Below are positions 8,642 through 16,952 of a stretch of 64,000 nt of DNA, piece after piece; position 1 is the stretch's first letter; each line of letters begins with the position of its first letter. The position numbers and the translations under genes are program-made. The DNA is from an uncultured Synechococcus sp. GTDB lineage: Bacteria > Cyanobacteriota > Cyanobacteriia > PCC-6307 > Cyanobiaceae. The notes under the pieces were generated by a model. That model made no database searches and was not told the DNA's origin. It worked only from the letters and a program-made list of their open reading frames with translations. The stretch covers positions 186,001 to 250,000 of the forward strand of contig CASICK010000002.1 in the NCBI GenBank assembly GCA_949373155.1. The letters run 5' to 3'.

Positions 8642-9570
8642 AACGGCTTTCTTTGCCTGGTGGTTTACGCCCTTGGATCACCCTGCTGACCCTCGCCTTC
8701 ATAGGAGTGGCATTGGCAAGCCATGCCACAGGATTGCGAGCCCTCACGATCAGCCGCCAGGGATGGTGTTGGTTGTTGTTGGGGCTTGGCTTGAGTTGGC
8801 TCAGCTTGGTGGTCAATGCCCTGGCTTGGAAGGTCTTGGTGGTTTGGCTCGGTCATCGACCGGGACGCTTGGCCTTGGTGCCGCTTTATCTGCGCAGCAA
8901 CTTGCTCAAATATTTGCCGGGTGGCATCTGGCATTTCCTCGATCGTTTTCGTGCTCTCCGGCCTCATCTTGGTGGCGGCAAGGCTTTGGTGTCGGTGTTG
9001 ATGGAACCGATGGTGATGGCCGTTGCTGCCTTGCTTTGGGTGCCATTTGGTGGGTTTCAAAACGGGTTGGCGTTGCTCTGTGTTCTTCCTTCCGCGCTGC
9101 TGTTGCCGCGTTGGCGTGAGCCTTTGTTGCGTCGGTTGGAGGCCAGCAAGTTGCGCCAGCTCAATCGCGTGGATCCAGGGAGTACGACCTCCATTGAGGA
9201 TGAGGAATTGTCTAGCGGCAGAACGTCTTACCCCTGGTGGCCCCTGGTCTCTGAACTGCTGTTCGTGCTCTGTCGATTTGCGGGGTTTTGGTGCTGCTTG
9301 CAGACGTTCGGACTCCTGGCTGGGCAGCCTCTAGGCCTTTGGCTAGCGGCTTTTGCCCTTGCCTGGACGGCTGGCCTGGTTGTTCCTGCTGCTCCGGGTG
9401 GTTTGGGGGTATTTGAGGCGGTTCTGCTGTTTCGTATGGGCTCGATTGTGCCGGAGGCGCCATTGCTTGCGGTGGCACTCAGCTACAGATTGCTCGTGAC
9501 CTTGGCGGATCTGATCGCTGCTGCTGCTGTGAAGGGTGATGCCTGGATGACGGCAAAGGTTCGTGTTTGA
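8635..9570 (+). CDS. Lysylphosphatidylglycerol synthase-like membrane protein (UPF0104)
   Basis: About 311 aa, multi-spanning. The 'YLRSNLLKYLPGGIWHFLDRF' region is the signature of the LPG synthase TM domain family (YbhN-like). The hydrophobic segments at the N-terminus and in 'AAFALAWTAGLVVPAAPGGLG' also fit the family. The C-terminal aminoacyl-transferase domain of true MprF is absent, so lysyl transfer is not supported; flippase-like or unknown roles are more likely. A GAGG 7 nt ahead favours the GTG at 8635; a TTG at 8629 is also in frame. It overlaps the end of larC. Confidence 0.8.
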   Translation: MLKRLSLPGGLRPWITLLTLAFIGVALASHATGLRALTISRQGWCWLLLGLGLSWLSLVVNALAWKVLVVWLGHRPGRLALVPLYLRSNLLKYLPGGIWHFLDRFRALRPHLGGGKALVSVLMEPMVMAVAALLWVPFGGFQNGLALLCVLPSALLLPRWREPLLRRLEASKLRQLNRVDPGSTTSIEDEELSSGRTSYPWWPLVSELLFVLCRFAGFWCCLQTFGLLAGQPLGLWLAAFALAWTAGLVVPAAPGGLGVFEAVLLFRMGSIVPEAPLLAVALSYRLLVTLADLIAAAAVKGDAWMTAKVRV

Positions 9571-9816
9571 TCTCCTGTTCTGATGGTGTGGCCGCTTCCT
9601 GAACTCTTGATGATGGTTGGGCTCAGATCCGTCATTGGGAACTCCCAAACGAGCCGATAACGTGCTGTCCCTTGGAGGGTTTTCAGCAGCTGCTCACCAG
9701 GCATCGAATGACCGACTTTGGTTGGTGAGTGTCGATAATTTCAGTTTGGTTCAGCGAAATTTGGTGGGTTTGTTGGCTCCGTGCCGTAGCCCTCGTTGCC
9801 GGTCTTTGCCAGAGAG

Positions 9817-11355
9817 TTAAGTCTCAGTTGTGTGGTCGAGGCCTGGTATGAGGGCAGCTGCAGCAATAAGTCCGAGTCCAAGGATCATCAATGCAGGCCA
9901 AAGCGCTGCGGCAAGACGTTCGTCGCTCGCGTATTGAAAAACTCGTACCGAGAGGGTGTCGAAATCGAAGGGACGAAGCGCGAAGGTCAGAGGTAGCTCC
10001 TTCACGGTGTCCACAAAAACCAGGAGAGCACCGACCGCGAGCGGGCCCTTCAGCAGGGGAATGTGAATGCGACGGAGCACATCCGGCCAGCGGCAGCCCA
10101 GGCCAGTGGCTGCTTCATCAAGGCTGGGTGACATTCGTTCTAAGCCCGCATCAAGCCCACCTTTGGCAACAGCCAGGAAACGATCGCTGTAGCCCCAGAG
10201 CAAAAGCAGGATTGGTGAGAGCTGCCAGGGCCCACCGATGATGAGTAAGGCCAGGGCCAGCACTGCACCTGGAATCGCGTACCCGAGCCCGGCAAGAAAG
10301 GTGAGGCTGTGGAGCCAAGGGGCCGTGGTCCAGCGCTTTGTGATCGCTAGCAGCAAGGCAGCTGCTAAGGCCAATCCAGCTGCTGCGAGGGCGAGACCAA
10401 GACTGCGCAAGGTCAGTTGTAAAAGCTCTGGCTGTAAACCGGTTTGAAGTTGATCAAGGTTCAAGCAGGCCCAGATCAAGGGTGTGCCAAGGCTCAGAAA
10501 CGGTGGAATGAACCCCAAGGCCTGAGCGGCTAAGGCTCTCGTTCCAGTGAGAGTCCAGTTAGGAGATTCACCACCCGTTAAGCCTTCCGACCATCGACGG
10601 CTACGACGACGCAGTTTGCGTTCGCCGATCAACAGTCCCGTCACGATGATCAGCGTGACTAGGGCAAGTCCAACCGCTCCTGCTGGGTTTCCTTCGAGTT
10701 GCCAGGCCTGGAGAATTCCAGCGGACAGACTTGGAATGCCTAGGAGTTGAACGGCCCCAAGTTCGTTGACCACCTCCATTCCCATCAGGGCGATTCCGGC
10801 TCCGATGGCAGGTAGAGCCATCGGGAGGGCGATGCGTCGAAAGCTTTCCCAGGGACCTACGCCGAGGCAACGGCAGGCCTCAAGCTGACGGCGACCGCAG
10901 ATGCTGAAGCTTTCAGTGCTGAGGAGGAAAACGTAGGGATAGGTGCTTAAGGCCATGACCAGCACCCCCCAACCCAACCCATGAATTCGAACCCCATGGA
11001 TGCTGCCCAGGTCCACGAGTGTTGCAGCCAGAAGGTACGAAGGGCTGGCGAGTGGGAGCAGCTGGGCAACCCGCAGAAGGCGTCGGCCTGGAAAGCGGCA
11101 ATTGGCGAGCAACCAGCCGTTCGCGGAGCCAAGAACGGCTCCGAGGCTCGCGGTGCCAATCAGCAGGAGTGTTGTTCCCCGGATTTGGATCAGACCATCG
11201 GCGCCCAGGCTGGCCTTACCAAGAAGGAGTCCCTTGACTCCCTCTCCGATTAATCCGCCTAGGGGAAGGAGTGCGAGCGCGGCGAGGAGGCAGGCCAAAA
11301 CTGCCAATACGGTCCTCCCCTGTTGCCACTGGCCGTGCAAGCTTTTGCTTGTCAT
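9817..11355 (-). CDS. futB: Fe3+-type ABC transporter permease, two fused domains
   Basis: 512 aa, with two copies of the binding-protein-dependent permease fold. EAA-like loops lie near 'LEACRCLGVGPWESFRRIALPMALPAI' (first half) and 'LDEAATGLGCRWPDVLRRIHIPLL' (second half). There are about 12 hydrophobic segments. This duplicated architecture matches FutB/SfuB ferric-iron permeases; thiamine/sulfate permeases are usually single-domain. The binding protein and ATPase are not in the window. The name futB is by family; substrate is inferred. Confidence 0.85.
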   Translation of the reverse strand: MTSKSLHGQWQQGRTVLAVLACLLAALALLPLGGLIGEGVKGLLLGKASLGADGLIQIRGTTLLLIGTASLGAVLGSANGWLLANCRFPGRRLLRVAQLLPLASPSYLLAATLVDLGSIHGVRIHGLGWGVLVMALSTYPYVFLLSTESFSICGRRQLEACRCLGVGPWESFRRIALPMALPAIGAGIALMGMEVVNELGAVQLLGIPSLSAGILQAWQLEGNPAGAVGLALVTLIIVTGLLIGERKLRRRSRRWSEGLTGGESPNWTLTGTRALAAQALGFIPPFLSLGTPLIWACLNLDQLQTGLQPELLQLTLRSLGLALAAAGLALAAALLLAITKRWTTAPWLHSLTFLAGLGYAIPGAVLALALLIIGGPWQLSPILLLLWGYSDRFLAVAKGGLDAGLERMSPSLDEAATGLGCRWPDVLRRIHIPLLKGPLAVGALLVFVDTVKELPLTFALRPFDFDTLSVRVFQYASDERLAAALWPALMILGLGLIAAAALIPGLDHTTET

Positions 11356-11489
11356 GAGTGGTAACGCTCATCCATAGAGATCTCTCAGCCGAGCGATTGA
11401 TCTCCAAAGGCCTAGGGATCGAACATTTCCAAAAAGGAAGCAGTCAGGTCCACTTCGACGCAATGGATTGCTACTGACTTGCATTCGTA

Positions 11490-11519
11490 TCTTGAGCCTG
11501 TTGAGAACGGTACTCAAGA
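11490..11519. repeat. Inverted repeat TCTTGAG-N16-CTCAAGA
   Basis: Perfect 7-bp arms at 11490-11496 and 11513-11519 in the 195-nt gap between the 49-aa membrane protein and the permease (both minus strand). A nested TTGAG/CTCAA pair also occurs. There is no T-run, so it could be an operator for the permease gene or an RNA hairpin. No canonical Fur box was found near it. Confidence 0.35.
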
Positions 11520-11550
11520 GTGGAACGTTTTGCTTGGTTTCTCAGCCCCT

Positions 11551-11700
11551 TCAGCGTCGGGTTTGCCTCACAGGGATCGGCACGAGTGCTGGCTCCATTA
11601 AGCCGCCGCCGCTGTTGTCGTCATCGTCAGAGTTGGTTGTAAACCAAAGAAGGATGCCTACCAGAATGAAACAAGTCCCAAGAAGGGTGAGCTCAAACAT
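11551..11700 (-). CDS. Small single-span membrane protein, 49 aa
   Basis: An ATG at 11700 opens a 49-codon frame on the minus strand. Residues 2-20 are strongly hydrophobic ('ELTLLGTCFILVGILLWF'), followed by 'TTNSDDDDNSGGG' and a short basic end 'VRQTRR'. The hydrophobic/acidic-linker/basic layout and the codon use look like a real small inner- or thylakoid-membrane protein. It sits 90 nt downstream of cobW in the same orientation. No family recognised; no strong ribosome-binding site. Confidence 0.55.
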   Translation of the reverse strand: MFELTLLGTCFILVGILLWFTTNSDDDDNSGGGLMEPALVPIPVRQTRR

Positions 11701-11789
11701 CGCCAACCCAAAGCTTGTGAAACTCTAATCAGATTGCTTCGGTATCGACATCTGACTCTGAACGCAAATGTTGGAATGGGGTGGTTGGT

Positions 11790-12845
11790 TTAAGAAAAGC
11801 CTTTGCCGGCATCTTTGGCGACACATGCTTTGAGTTGTCCCCTCAAGGTGCTGTGGTCCATCTCCTGACCGATCAACACCAGTTGGTTTTTGCGTTCGCC
11901 ATCCCAGTCGCTGTCATCAATGGAGAAGCGCTTGCCAGCAAGGTGAAAAACATGGCGCTTTTCGCTTTCGTTAAACCAAAGGATGCCTTTGGCACGAAAA
12001 ACGCTCTCAGGCAATTGATTGTCGAGGAAGTTTTGAAATTTGCGGAGCGAGAAGGGACCATCGCTACTGAATGACAGGGAGGTGTAGCCCTCGATTTCGA
12101 GATGGTCAGCATGGTCATGGCCGTGATGCGCGTGCCCATGGTCGTGGTCATGGTCATGGTCGTGATGGTCGTGGTCGTGATGGTCGTGATCTGCTTTGGT
12201 CGCTACGCGATCGCTTTCAAACAATCCAACACTCATCAAGAGAGGTAGGGGAACATCTCCTTTCACGGAGTGAAGGATACGAGCATCTTTTTTAATACTG
12301 CGCAGACTTTCTTCTAACTCTTTGACACGCTCTTTTGATACTAAATCCGTTTTATTGAGGAGAAGTATGTCTCCGTAAATAATTTGGGAACGCCCCACTT
12401 CACTCTCAAAGACACGAGCATTGCAATTCTCAGCATCAACCAGGGTGATGATTGAATCCAACCTGGTCTGGTCACGTAGTTCGCTGCCCAGAAATGTCAT
12501 GGCTACAGGAAGTGGATCGGCCAGACCTGTGGTCTCTACAACCAAATAATCCAAGGGGTCAGGGCGCTTCAGGATGCGATCGACAGCTTCCAGCAACTCT
12601 CCGTTAATCGTGCAGCAGATGCAGCCATTGCTGAGTTCCACCATGTCTGCGCTGGTGCTCACAACCAAATCGTTGTCGATGCCAATCTCTCCGAATTCGT
12701 TCACGAGAACAGCAGTCTTCAGACCGTCTTGATTGCTGAGAATGTGGTTGAGGAGAGTGGTCTTCCCGGCGCCTAGAAATCCAGTGAGAATGGTGACAGG
12801 TGTTCCGTTGGTCTCAATTCTCTGGTTGGAATCAGTCGCTGACAT
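11790..12845 (-). CDS. CobW/ZigA-type G3E GTPase with His-rich metal-binding loop
   Basis: 351 aa. Walker A 'GFLGAGKTT' lies at residues 22-30, the CxCC metal motif 'GCICC' at 74-78, and the guanine motif NKTD at 164-167. A run of His/Asp with about 17 histidines lies at 220-248, followed by the CobW C-terminal domain. Members of this family act as metal chaperones, mostly for zinc, though CobW itself serves cobalt in cobalamin synthesis. The His-rich loop fits Zn2+ or another divalent ion. The start is 8 nt below the pterin dehydratase gene, so the two are likely co-transcribed. No Zur-like palindrome was seen upstream. Confidence 0.93.
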   Translation of the reverse strand: MSATDSNQRIETNGTPVTILTGFLGAGKTTLLNHILSNQDGLKTAVLVNEFGEIGIDNDLVVSTSADMVELSNGCICCTINGELLEAVDRILKRPDPLDYLVVETTGLADPLPVAMTFLGSELRDQTRLDSIITLVDAENCNARVFESEVGRSQIIYGDILLLNKTDLVSKERVKELEESLRSIKKDARILHSVKGDVPLPLLMSVGLFESDRVATKADHDHHDHDHHDHDHDHDHGHAHHGHDHADHLEIEGYTSLSFSSDGPFSLRKFQNFLDNQLPESVFRAKGILWFNESEKRHVFHLAGKRFSIDDSDWDGERKNQLVLIGQEMDHSTLRGQLKACVAKDAGKGFS

Positions 12846-12853
12846 GGCCGGAT

Positions 12854-13153
12854 TTAAAGGGTTGGAGAGAGGGAGTCGATCGCTTGGGCTAATTCGGCAT
12901 CACGGCTGGAGAGTCCACCGAGATCATGGGTCGTCAGACGAATGGTGACACGGTTATAAACATTGCTCCACTCGGGATGGTGGTTGGCGCATTCGGCCAG
13001 GAGTGCAACCTGTGTCATGAAGCCGAAGGCTTCCACGAAGGAGTGGAAGCGCCACTCTCTTTCAAGTCCATCAGAGCTAATCGTCCAGGCAGGGCAAGAA
13101 GAGCTGAGGCTCTGACGTGCCGCTTCATCGAGCAAAACAGCTTGCTTTGACAT
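12854..13153 (-). CDS. 4a-hydroxytetrahydrobiopterin dehydratase
   Basis: 99 aa. '[26 protein letters not shown]' and '[29 protein letters not shown]' carry the conserved pterin-4a-carbinolamine dehydratase residues (the His-His-Pro-Glu-Trp motif and the later His). In bacteria lacking phenylalanine hydroxylase this family acts in pterin or molybdopterin metabolism. It forms a unit with the CobW gene 8 nt downstream, a pairing that hints at metal-dependent folate/pterin enzymes; this is inference. Confidence 0.92.
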   Translation of the reverse strand: MSKQAVLLDEAARQSLSSSCPAWTISSDGLEREWRFHSFVEAFGFMTQVALLAECANHHPEWSNVYNRVTIRLTTHDLGGLSSRDAELAQAIDSLSPTL

Positions 13154-13239
13154 GGATGGATCTGGATCTTGGGACGTCTGGAGTTTGGTTCAGCACCAAG
13201 CTGTGGAAGAACCACGACTAATCTTCTAAGGAGTTTTGA

Positions 13240-13533
13240 GTGCCGATTGCGATGACGCTCTTGCTTGGTCGTTCGTCTTCTCTGCGGACCAGGAGTTTGA
13301 GCGCTCTCCTTTCCACAATATCGATTGTCTTGTTGGCCTGTCAGGCACCATCCGCCTCGGCGCAGCGGGTTATTGAAAAGATCGAGAGCCGTTGCCCCTT
13401 GGGCTATGTCGACATGCTCAATGGAAAATGCAGCACGCTAGGGATGATGACTCATACGGTTCAAGCCATCGAGGGCCGATCCTGCCCATCCGGATGGCTG
13501 GATGTAGGGGGTGGGTATTGCCGCAAGCAATGA
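13240..13533 (+). CDS. Cys-rich secreted protein, first of two tandem paralogues
   Basis: 97 aa from GTG, with AAGGAG six nt upstream. The long N-terminal signal peptide ends near 'APSASAQ'. The mature part (about 55 aa) holds four cysteines in 'CPLGYVDMLNGKC' and 'SCPSGWLDVGGGYC', ending in 'RKQ'. The layout C-x11-C ... C-x11-C suggests two small disulfide-linked loops. The following gene repeats the same pattern. No known family recognised. Confidence 0.75.
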   Translation: MPIAMTLLLGRSSSLRTRSLSALLSTISIVLLACQAPSASAQRVIEKIESRCPLGYVDMLNGKCSTLGMMTHTVQAIEGRSCPSGWLDVGGGYCRKQ

Positions 13534-13595
13534 GTCGTTGATTTCTGACGACTGGCAATGTCATTACTAAAGTAATCGTAGTTATTAAGGCTTGA

Positions 13596-13829
13596 ATGAT
13601 CCGTTTATTTGCTCTCGGGATGTTGTTGTCGTTGATCGCACCAACCGACGCCTTGGCTCAAAAAAGGATTCCAAAAGCACAGGGTCATGATCAGTGTCCA
13701 TTGGGTTACGTGAATACTCTTGGCACAACTTGCGTTTCTCCCATTAATTATCAAATGAGACCAACAAATGGTGAAGCTTGCGACTCCGGTTGGATGAATG
13801 TTGGTGCTGGTTATTGCAGGAAAAAGTAG
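13596..13829 (+). CDS. Cys-rich secreted protein, second of two tandem paralogues
   Basis: 77 aa from ATG. Signal peptide 'FALGMLLSLIAPTDALAQ', then 'CPLGYVNTLGTTC' and 'ACDSGWMNVGAGYCRKK'. It matches its upstream neighbour at CPLGYV, the GW-V-G-GYCRK end and all four cysteine positions, while the middle differs, so the duplication is old or under divergent selection. It starts 62 nt after the first copy. Probably periplasmic or released; function unknown. Confidence 0.75.
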   Translation: MIRLFALGMLLSLIAPTDALAQKRIPKAQGHDQCPLGYVNTLGTTCVSPINYQMRPTNGEACDSGWMNVGAGYCRKK

Positions 13830-13837
13830 GTCTAAAC

Positions 13838-14050
13838 GTGAATCAGCAGCCAGTTGCCTTTTGGTCTCTGAAGCCGTGGTGGTGTCAGCCCTGGAGCATT
13901 GTGTTCACAGGTCTTGTTGGCTCATTTGGTAGCTGGCTGCTCCTTCATCGACTTTGGATCACGCTTCCCATCACCCTGGCAATTTTGGCTTGGTGGCTGT
14001 TGTTTCTGGTGCTTGTGCCTGCTGCTTATAGAAGACAAGAGATCTCTTGA
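13838..14050 (+). CDS. DUF6737-type small membrane protein
   Basis: 70 aa from GTG at 13838, 8 nt after the previous stop. 'FWSLKPWWCQPWSIVFTG' followed by two membrane segments ('LVGSFGSWLLLH', 'LAILAWWLLFLVLVPAAYRR') matches the short cyanobacterial family I know as DUF6737. Longer in-frame upstream sequence overlaps the preceding gene and is rejected. No function is known. Confidence 0.75.
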   Translation: MNQQPVAFWSLKPWWCQPWSIVFTGLVGSFGSWLLLHRLWITLPITLAILAWWLLFLVLVPAAYRRQEIS

Positions 14051-14126
14051 ACCCTGTCTTGAATGTGTTGGTGTCTTTACCTTCAAGCACTGAGCTGTAT
14101 AGGGTTTAAGCAGAGTTGGAGCCCAG

Positions 14127-15662
14127 ATGGGATCCAGGACAACGGCCTGGGATCGGCTAGGCGATTACCTGCATCAGACCAAAATCATTGGCTCGATTGC
14201 GAGCACGCTGTATTGGGACCAAAACACCCGCATGCCCTCCGGTGGCGCGTCCTGGCGTGGAGAGCAGTTTGCGCTACTGGCGATTCAATTGCATACCCGG
14301 CAGAGCTCTCGGGAGTATGCCGATCTGATCCAGGAAGCCCGTCTTGAGTGGAGCCAGTCAGGGCTTTCAACTACCGAGAAGGCCGCTTGCGGCCGAAATC
14401 TTGATTTGCTTGAGCAGGATCTGGGCCGGCAACAGGCGTTAGATCCTGCTTTGGTGGCAGCGTTAGCAACGGCTAAAGCTGATGGCTACAACAACTGGCA
14501 ACAAGCACGTGCCAACTCAGATTTCGGCTTGTTTGCTCCCTCCTTGCGCACCATGATTGGCTTGCGTCAAGAACAGGCTCGACAGCTCGCAGAGCCGCGC
14601 AGTTGTTGGGAAACACTGGCTCAGCCATTTGAGCCCGATCTCACCTTGAAGCGTTTGCAGGAGTTGTTTGCACCGCTTCGGCAGCGCTTGCCAGAGTTAT
14701 TGCAACGAACTGGTGGGCAGGCACGTCAGCGAGAGCTCAGTTGGGATCTCCCTGAACCAGCACAGCAACAGCTCTGCGACACGCTGTTGACCTCCTGGGG
14801 ACGCGATGCGTCGATGACCTGTGTTGCTCGATCCCCCCATCCCTTCTCGATCACGCTTGGTCCGAACGACTACAGGATTACAACCAGAGTTGTTCCTGGG
14901 CAACCGCTTTCCTGTTTCCTGGCCACAGCCCATGAATGGGGCCACTCCCTTTATGAGCAGGGTCTTCCTGATCAAAAACATCAATGGTTCGCCTGGCCTC
15001 TTGGGCAGGCGACATCCATGGCCGTGCACGAAAGTCAATCGCTTTTTTGGGAAAACCGGGTGGCGAGGAGTCAGCCGTTTGCGCAGCAATGGTGGACAGA
15101 GTTTGAGGCTGCCGGGGCTCCGCTCCCATCAGCAGATGCTCTTTGGAGGGCAATGAATCCTTTGGCTCCTGGTTTGAACCGGGTGGAGGCCGATGAGCTC
15201 AGCTATGGATTGCACATCATGATTCGAACGGATCTAGAAATTGCCTTGCTGGAGCAAGGGCTGCCGGTGGAGGAGCTTCCTGCTGAATGGAATCGGCGTT
15301 ATGGAGAGCTTCTTGGCGTGACACCGTCCAATGACGCAGAGGGCTGCCTTCAGGATGTGCACTGGAGCGAAGGACTGTTCGGATACTTCCCGTCTTACCT
15401 CCTTGGACATCTGATCAGTGCTCAGCTGAGCGAGGCGATGGCCGCTGCTATTGGTTGCCCCGAGGATCATGTTCGTCGGGGTGATGTCGCACCCTTGTTG
15501 GACTGGCTTCGTGAGCATGTGCATCCCGTCGGACGGGCGATGAATGCTGAACAACTGGTGGAGACCGTGAGTGGCCGAGCCCTGACTCCTGAACCGTTCC
15601 TGAGCTACTTGGAAGACAAACTCGACCGGGTTTTAGCCGCATGCCCAGTAGGCGGCACCTAG
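14127..15662 (+). CDS. M32-family metallocarboxypeptidase
   Basis: 511 aa, the usual length of Taq-type carboxypeptidase 1. Catalytic zinc motif HEWGH lies in 'ATAHEWGHSLYEQGLPDQ', with the third ligand Glu in 'AVHESQSLFWEN'. 'DVHWSEGLFGYFPSYLLGH' is the characteristic C-terminal M32 signature. It removes C-terminal amino acids from peptides in the cytoplasm. No partner genes are apparent; the 3' neighbour is a pyrophosphatase. Confidence 0.92.
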   Translation: MGSRTTAWDRLGDYLHQTKIIGSIASTLYWDQNTRMPSGGASWRGEQFALLAIQLHTRQSSREYADLIQEARLEWSQSGLSTTEKAACGRNLDLLEQDLGRQQALDPALVAALATAKADGYNNWQQARANSDFGLFAPSLRTMIGLRQEQARQLAEPRSCWETLAQPFEPDLTLKRLQELFAPLRQRLPELLQRTGGQARQRELSWDLPEPAQQQLCDTLLTSWGRDASMTCVARSPHPFSITLGPNDYRITTRVVPGQPLSCFLATAHEWGHSLYEQGLPDQKHQWFAWPLGQATSMAVHESQSLFWENRVARSQPFAQQWWTEFEAAGAPLPSADALWRAMNPLAPGLNRVEADELSYGLHIMIRTDLEIALLEQGLPVEELPAEWNRRYGELLGVTPSNDAEGCLQDVHWSEGLFGYFPSYLLGHLISAQLSEAMAAAIGCPEDHVRRGDVAPLLDWLREHVHPVGRAMNAEQLVETVSGRALTPEPFLSYLEDKLDRVLAACPVGGT

Positions 15663-15744
15663 TCGTTACGTCAGTGTTACTTATGCGTGTTTTATTTTTG
15701 GGATCTAGCTCCCCGTAGGATTCCGGCGCTGATCGTCCTCTTCC

Positions 15745-16332
15745 ATGGCCAATCTCGACCAGGCTCCAAGCCGCAGCATGCCCAACCTGCTTCATGTGCT
15801 GCCGGCCTTTGCTGATGAGGCTGAGCTACGCCTCAACACCATCGTGGAGCTCAACTCCAACACGATCAACAAGTACGAGCTCATTACGGAAACAGGCCAT
15901 CTCAAGTTGGATCGGGTTGGTTACTCCTCTCTGGCTTACCCCTTTGCCTATGGCTGTATTCCTCGTACCTGGGATGAGGACGGAGATCCTCTCGATATTG
16001 AGATCGTGAATGTGACCGAACCCTTAATTCCGGGTTCGATTGTGGAAGCAAGGATCATTGGGATCATGACCTTTGATGATGGTGGTGAAGTTGATGACAA
16101 GGTGATCGCCGTTTTGGCCGACGACAAACGTGTTAATCACATCAAGAGCTTCGAAGATCTTGGTGAGCAATGGAAGAAGGAAACCACTTACTACTGGGAG
16201 CACTATAAGGATTTGAAGAAGCCAGGAACCTGCACGGTGAATGGATTTTTTGGTACCGAAAAGGCGGTGGAGATTATCAAGAGCTGCGAAGCTCGCTACA
16301 TGACTGACATTGACCCCAAGTTGGTTGACTGA
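15745..16332 (+). CDS. ppa: Inorganic pyrophosphatase, copy 1 (complete active site)
   Basis: Family I soluble pyrophosphatase, 195 aa. Using E. coli numbering, the equivalents of Glu20 ('VELN'), Lys29/Glu31 ('NKYEL'), Arg43 ('LDRV'), Tyr55 ('FAYG'), Asp65/67/70 ('EDGDPLD'), Asp97/102/Lys104 ('DDGGEVDDK') and Tyr141/Lys142 ('HYKDL') are all visible. It hydrolyses PPi to pull biosynthetic reactions forward. A second, diverged copy lies at 34.1 kb. The C-terminal part ('TTYYWEHYKDLKKPG', 'KSCEARY') is unlike that copy, suggesting separate ancestry. A clear terminator follows. Confidence 0.93.
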   Translation: MANLDQAPSRSMPNLLHVLPAFADEAELRLNTIVELNSNTINKYELITETGHLKLDRVGYSSLAYPFAYGCIPRTWDEDGDPLDIEIVNVTEPLIPGSIVEARIIGIMTFDDGGEVDDKVIAVLADDKRVNHIKSFEDLGEQWKKETTYYWEHYKDLKKPGTCTVNGFFGTEKAVEIIKSCEARYMTDIDPKLVD

Positions 16333-16363
16333 TCTCCTCATGCTCTCGTTGAACAAGTAGGTG

Positions 16364-16388
16364 AAGCGGGGTAATACCCCGCTTTTTA
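16364..16388 (+). terminator. Rho-independent terminator of pyrophosphatase copy 1
   Basis: AAGCGGGG at 16364-16371, loop TAATA, CCCCGCTT at 16377-16384, followed by a short T-rich tail. The 8-bp GC-rich stem lies 32 nt after the stop codon. Confidence 0.85.
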
Positions 16389-16790
16389 TTGCTTAATTAT
16401 TGATTTAGGGCTTAATCAAAAGGGGGACAGAGGAGGCTGTAATATTAAACTTGTATCTCAGGGTAAAAACAGATTGCTCTGTTTCTGAGCAGAACTTTAA
16501 ATCCCTAATGAGGTTTACATTGCAAGCCAGCCCCTTTTCGTACCCTGCTATCGCATCGTTTGGGTGAAAGGCTCCAGTTGAGGGTGGAATGATATCTCCA
16601 ATAGTGCTGAAAGCCTTTCCTAAGGGATTGCCTCTCGCTCGATGAAATCCTTTGATTGTATTGGGATAAATCTCTAGATCTTCTGCGAATATATCCAATT
16701 TTTATTATTCTTGGGTCAACTTCAGTTAGTATAAGAAATAAGAATGAGGATTTGAAGGAGTTGATCACGTTTCTTTTGGTCGGATATTTT
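16389..16790. other. AT-rich pocket, gene content unclear
   Basis: About 400 nt, clearly richer in A+T than the flanking genes. Minus-strand frames of 97 codons (16698-16405, TTG start immediately below in-frame stops) and 87 codons (16768-16505, GTG start) overlap in different phases and neither has a ribosome-binding site. They may be remnants of one decayed gene. No repeat ends or transposase fragments were recognised. Confidence 0.4.
16405..16698 (-). CDS. Doubtful orphan ORF, possibly a gene remnant
   Basis: 97 codons from a TTG with two in-frame TAA codons just upstream. The product ('ARGNPLGKAFSTIGDIIPP', 'SETEQSVFTLRYKFNI') has mixed, protein-like composition but no signal peptide, membrane segment or family that I recognise. 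No Shine-Dalgarno is present. It could be the 3' part of a decayed gene whose start lies in the overlapping frame ending at 16505. Confidence 0.25.
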   Translation of the reverse strand: MDIFAEDLEIYPNTIKGFHRARGNPLGKAFSTIGDIIPPSTGAFHPNDAIAGYEKGLACNVNLIRDLKFCSETEQSVFTLRYKFNITASSVPLLIKP

Positions 16791-16952
16791 TTATAATGAA
16801 TATGCCGGCTTAACGCTCTTAATATGGTTCAGGTCGGTGGAATTCATCGTGATGGATTCAACATTTGCAATGCCTCCCATGGAGCCCACTTCGCGCATGG
16901 CTTGTATGAACAGCTTTGCATCTCCTTCAGGCCAGGACGGTTGGTTCTTCAA
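16791..16952 (-). pseudogene. Short ORF or C-terminal gene fragment
   Basis: The minus-strand frame is open from 17006 to the TAA at 16793-16791. It encodes a protein-like sequence including 'KDLENALLKLQPINPG', 'WPEGDAKLFIQAMREVGSM' and 'GGIANVESITMNSTDLNH'. There is no ATG/GTG near the 5' end; the first start is a TTG at 16952, giving 53 aa. Either a real short gene with an odd start or the tail of a truncated gene. It is antisense to the candidate small RNA on the plus strand. Confidence 0.35.
16792..16797 (+). promoter_or_regulatory. Candidate -10 box (TATAAT) of a plus-strand transcript
   Basis: A perfect TATAAT within an AT-rich stretch. No good -35 is seen at 16-18 nt spacing; TTGATC lies 25 nt upstream. 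Transcription would start near 16804 and run into the hairpin-T9 terminator at 17014-17035. Confidence 0.35.

Noticed and set aside
9483..9704. Minus-strand 73-codon frame starting with 'MPGEQLLKTLQGTARYRLV' in the gap after the membrane-protein gene
   Set aside because: The first half looks protein-like, but the last third is antisense to the membrane gene and no ribosome-binding site or homologue was recognised. Kept out for lack of support.
12120..12185. Tandem DNA repeat of 'tggtcgtga' type
   Set aside because: It is the coding sequence of the His/Asp repeat in the CobW protein, not an independent repeat element.
15663..15744. Possible tRNA in the gap before pyrophosphatase 1
   Set aside because: No cloverleaf, no TTCGA-type T-loop and no CCA-matching acceptor stem.
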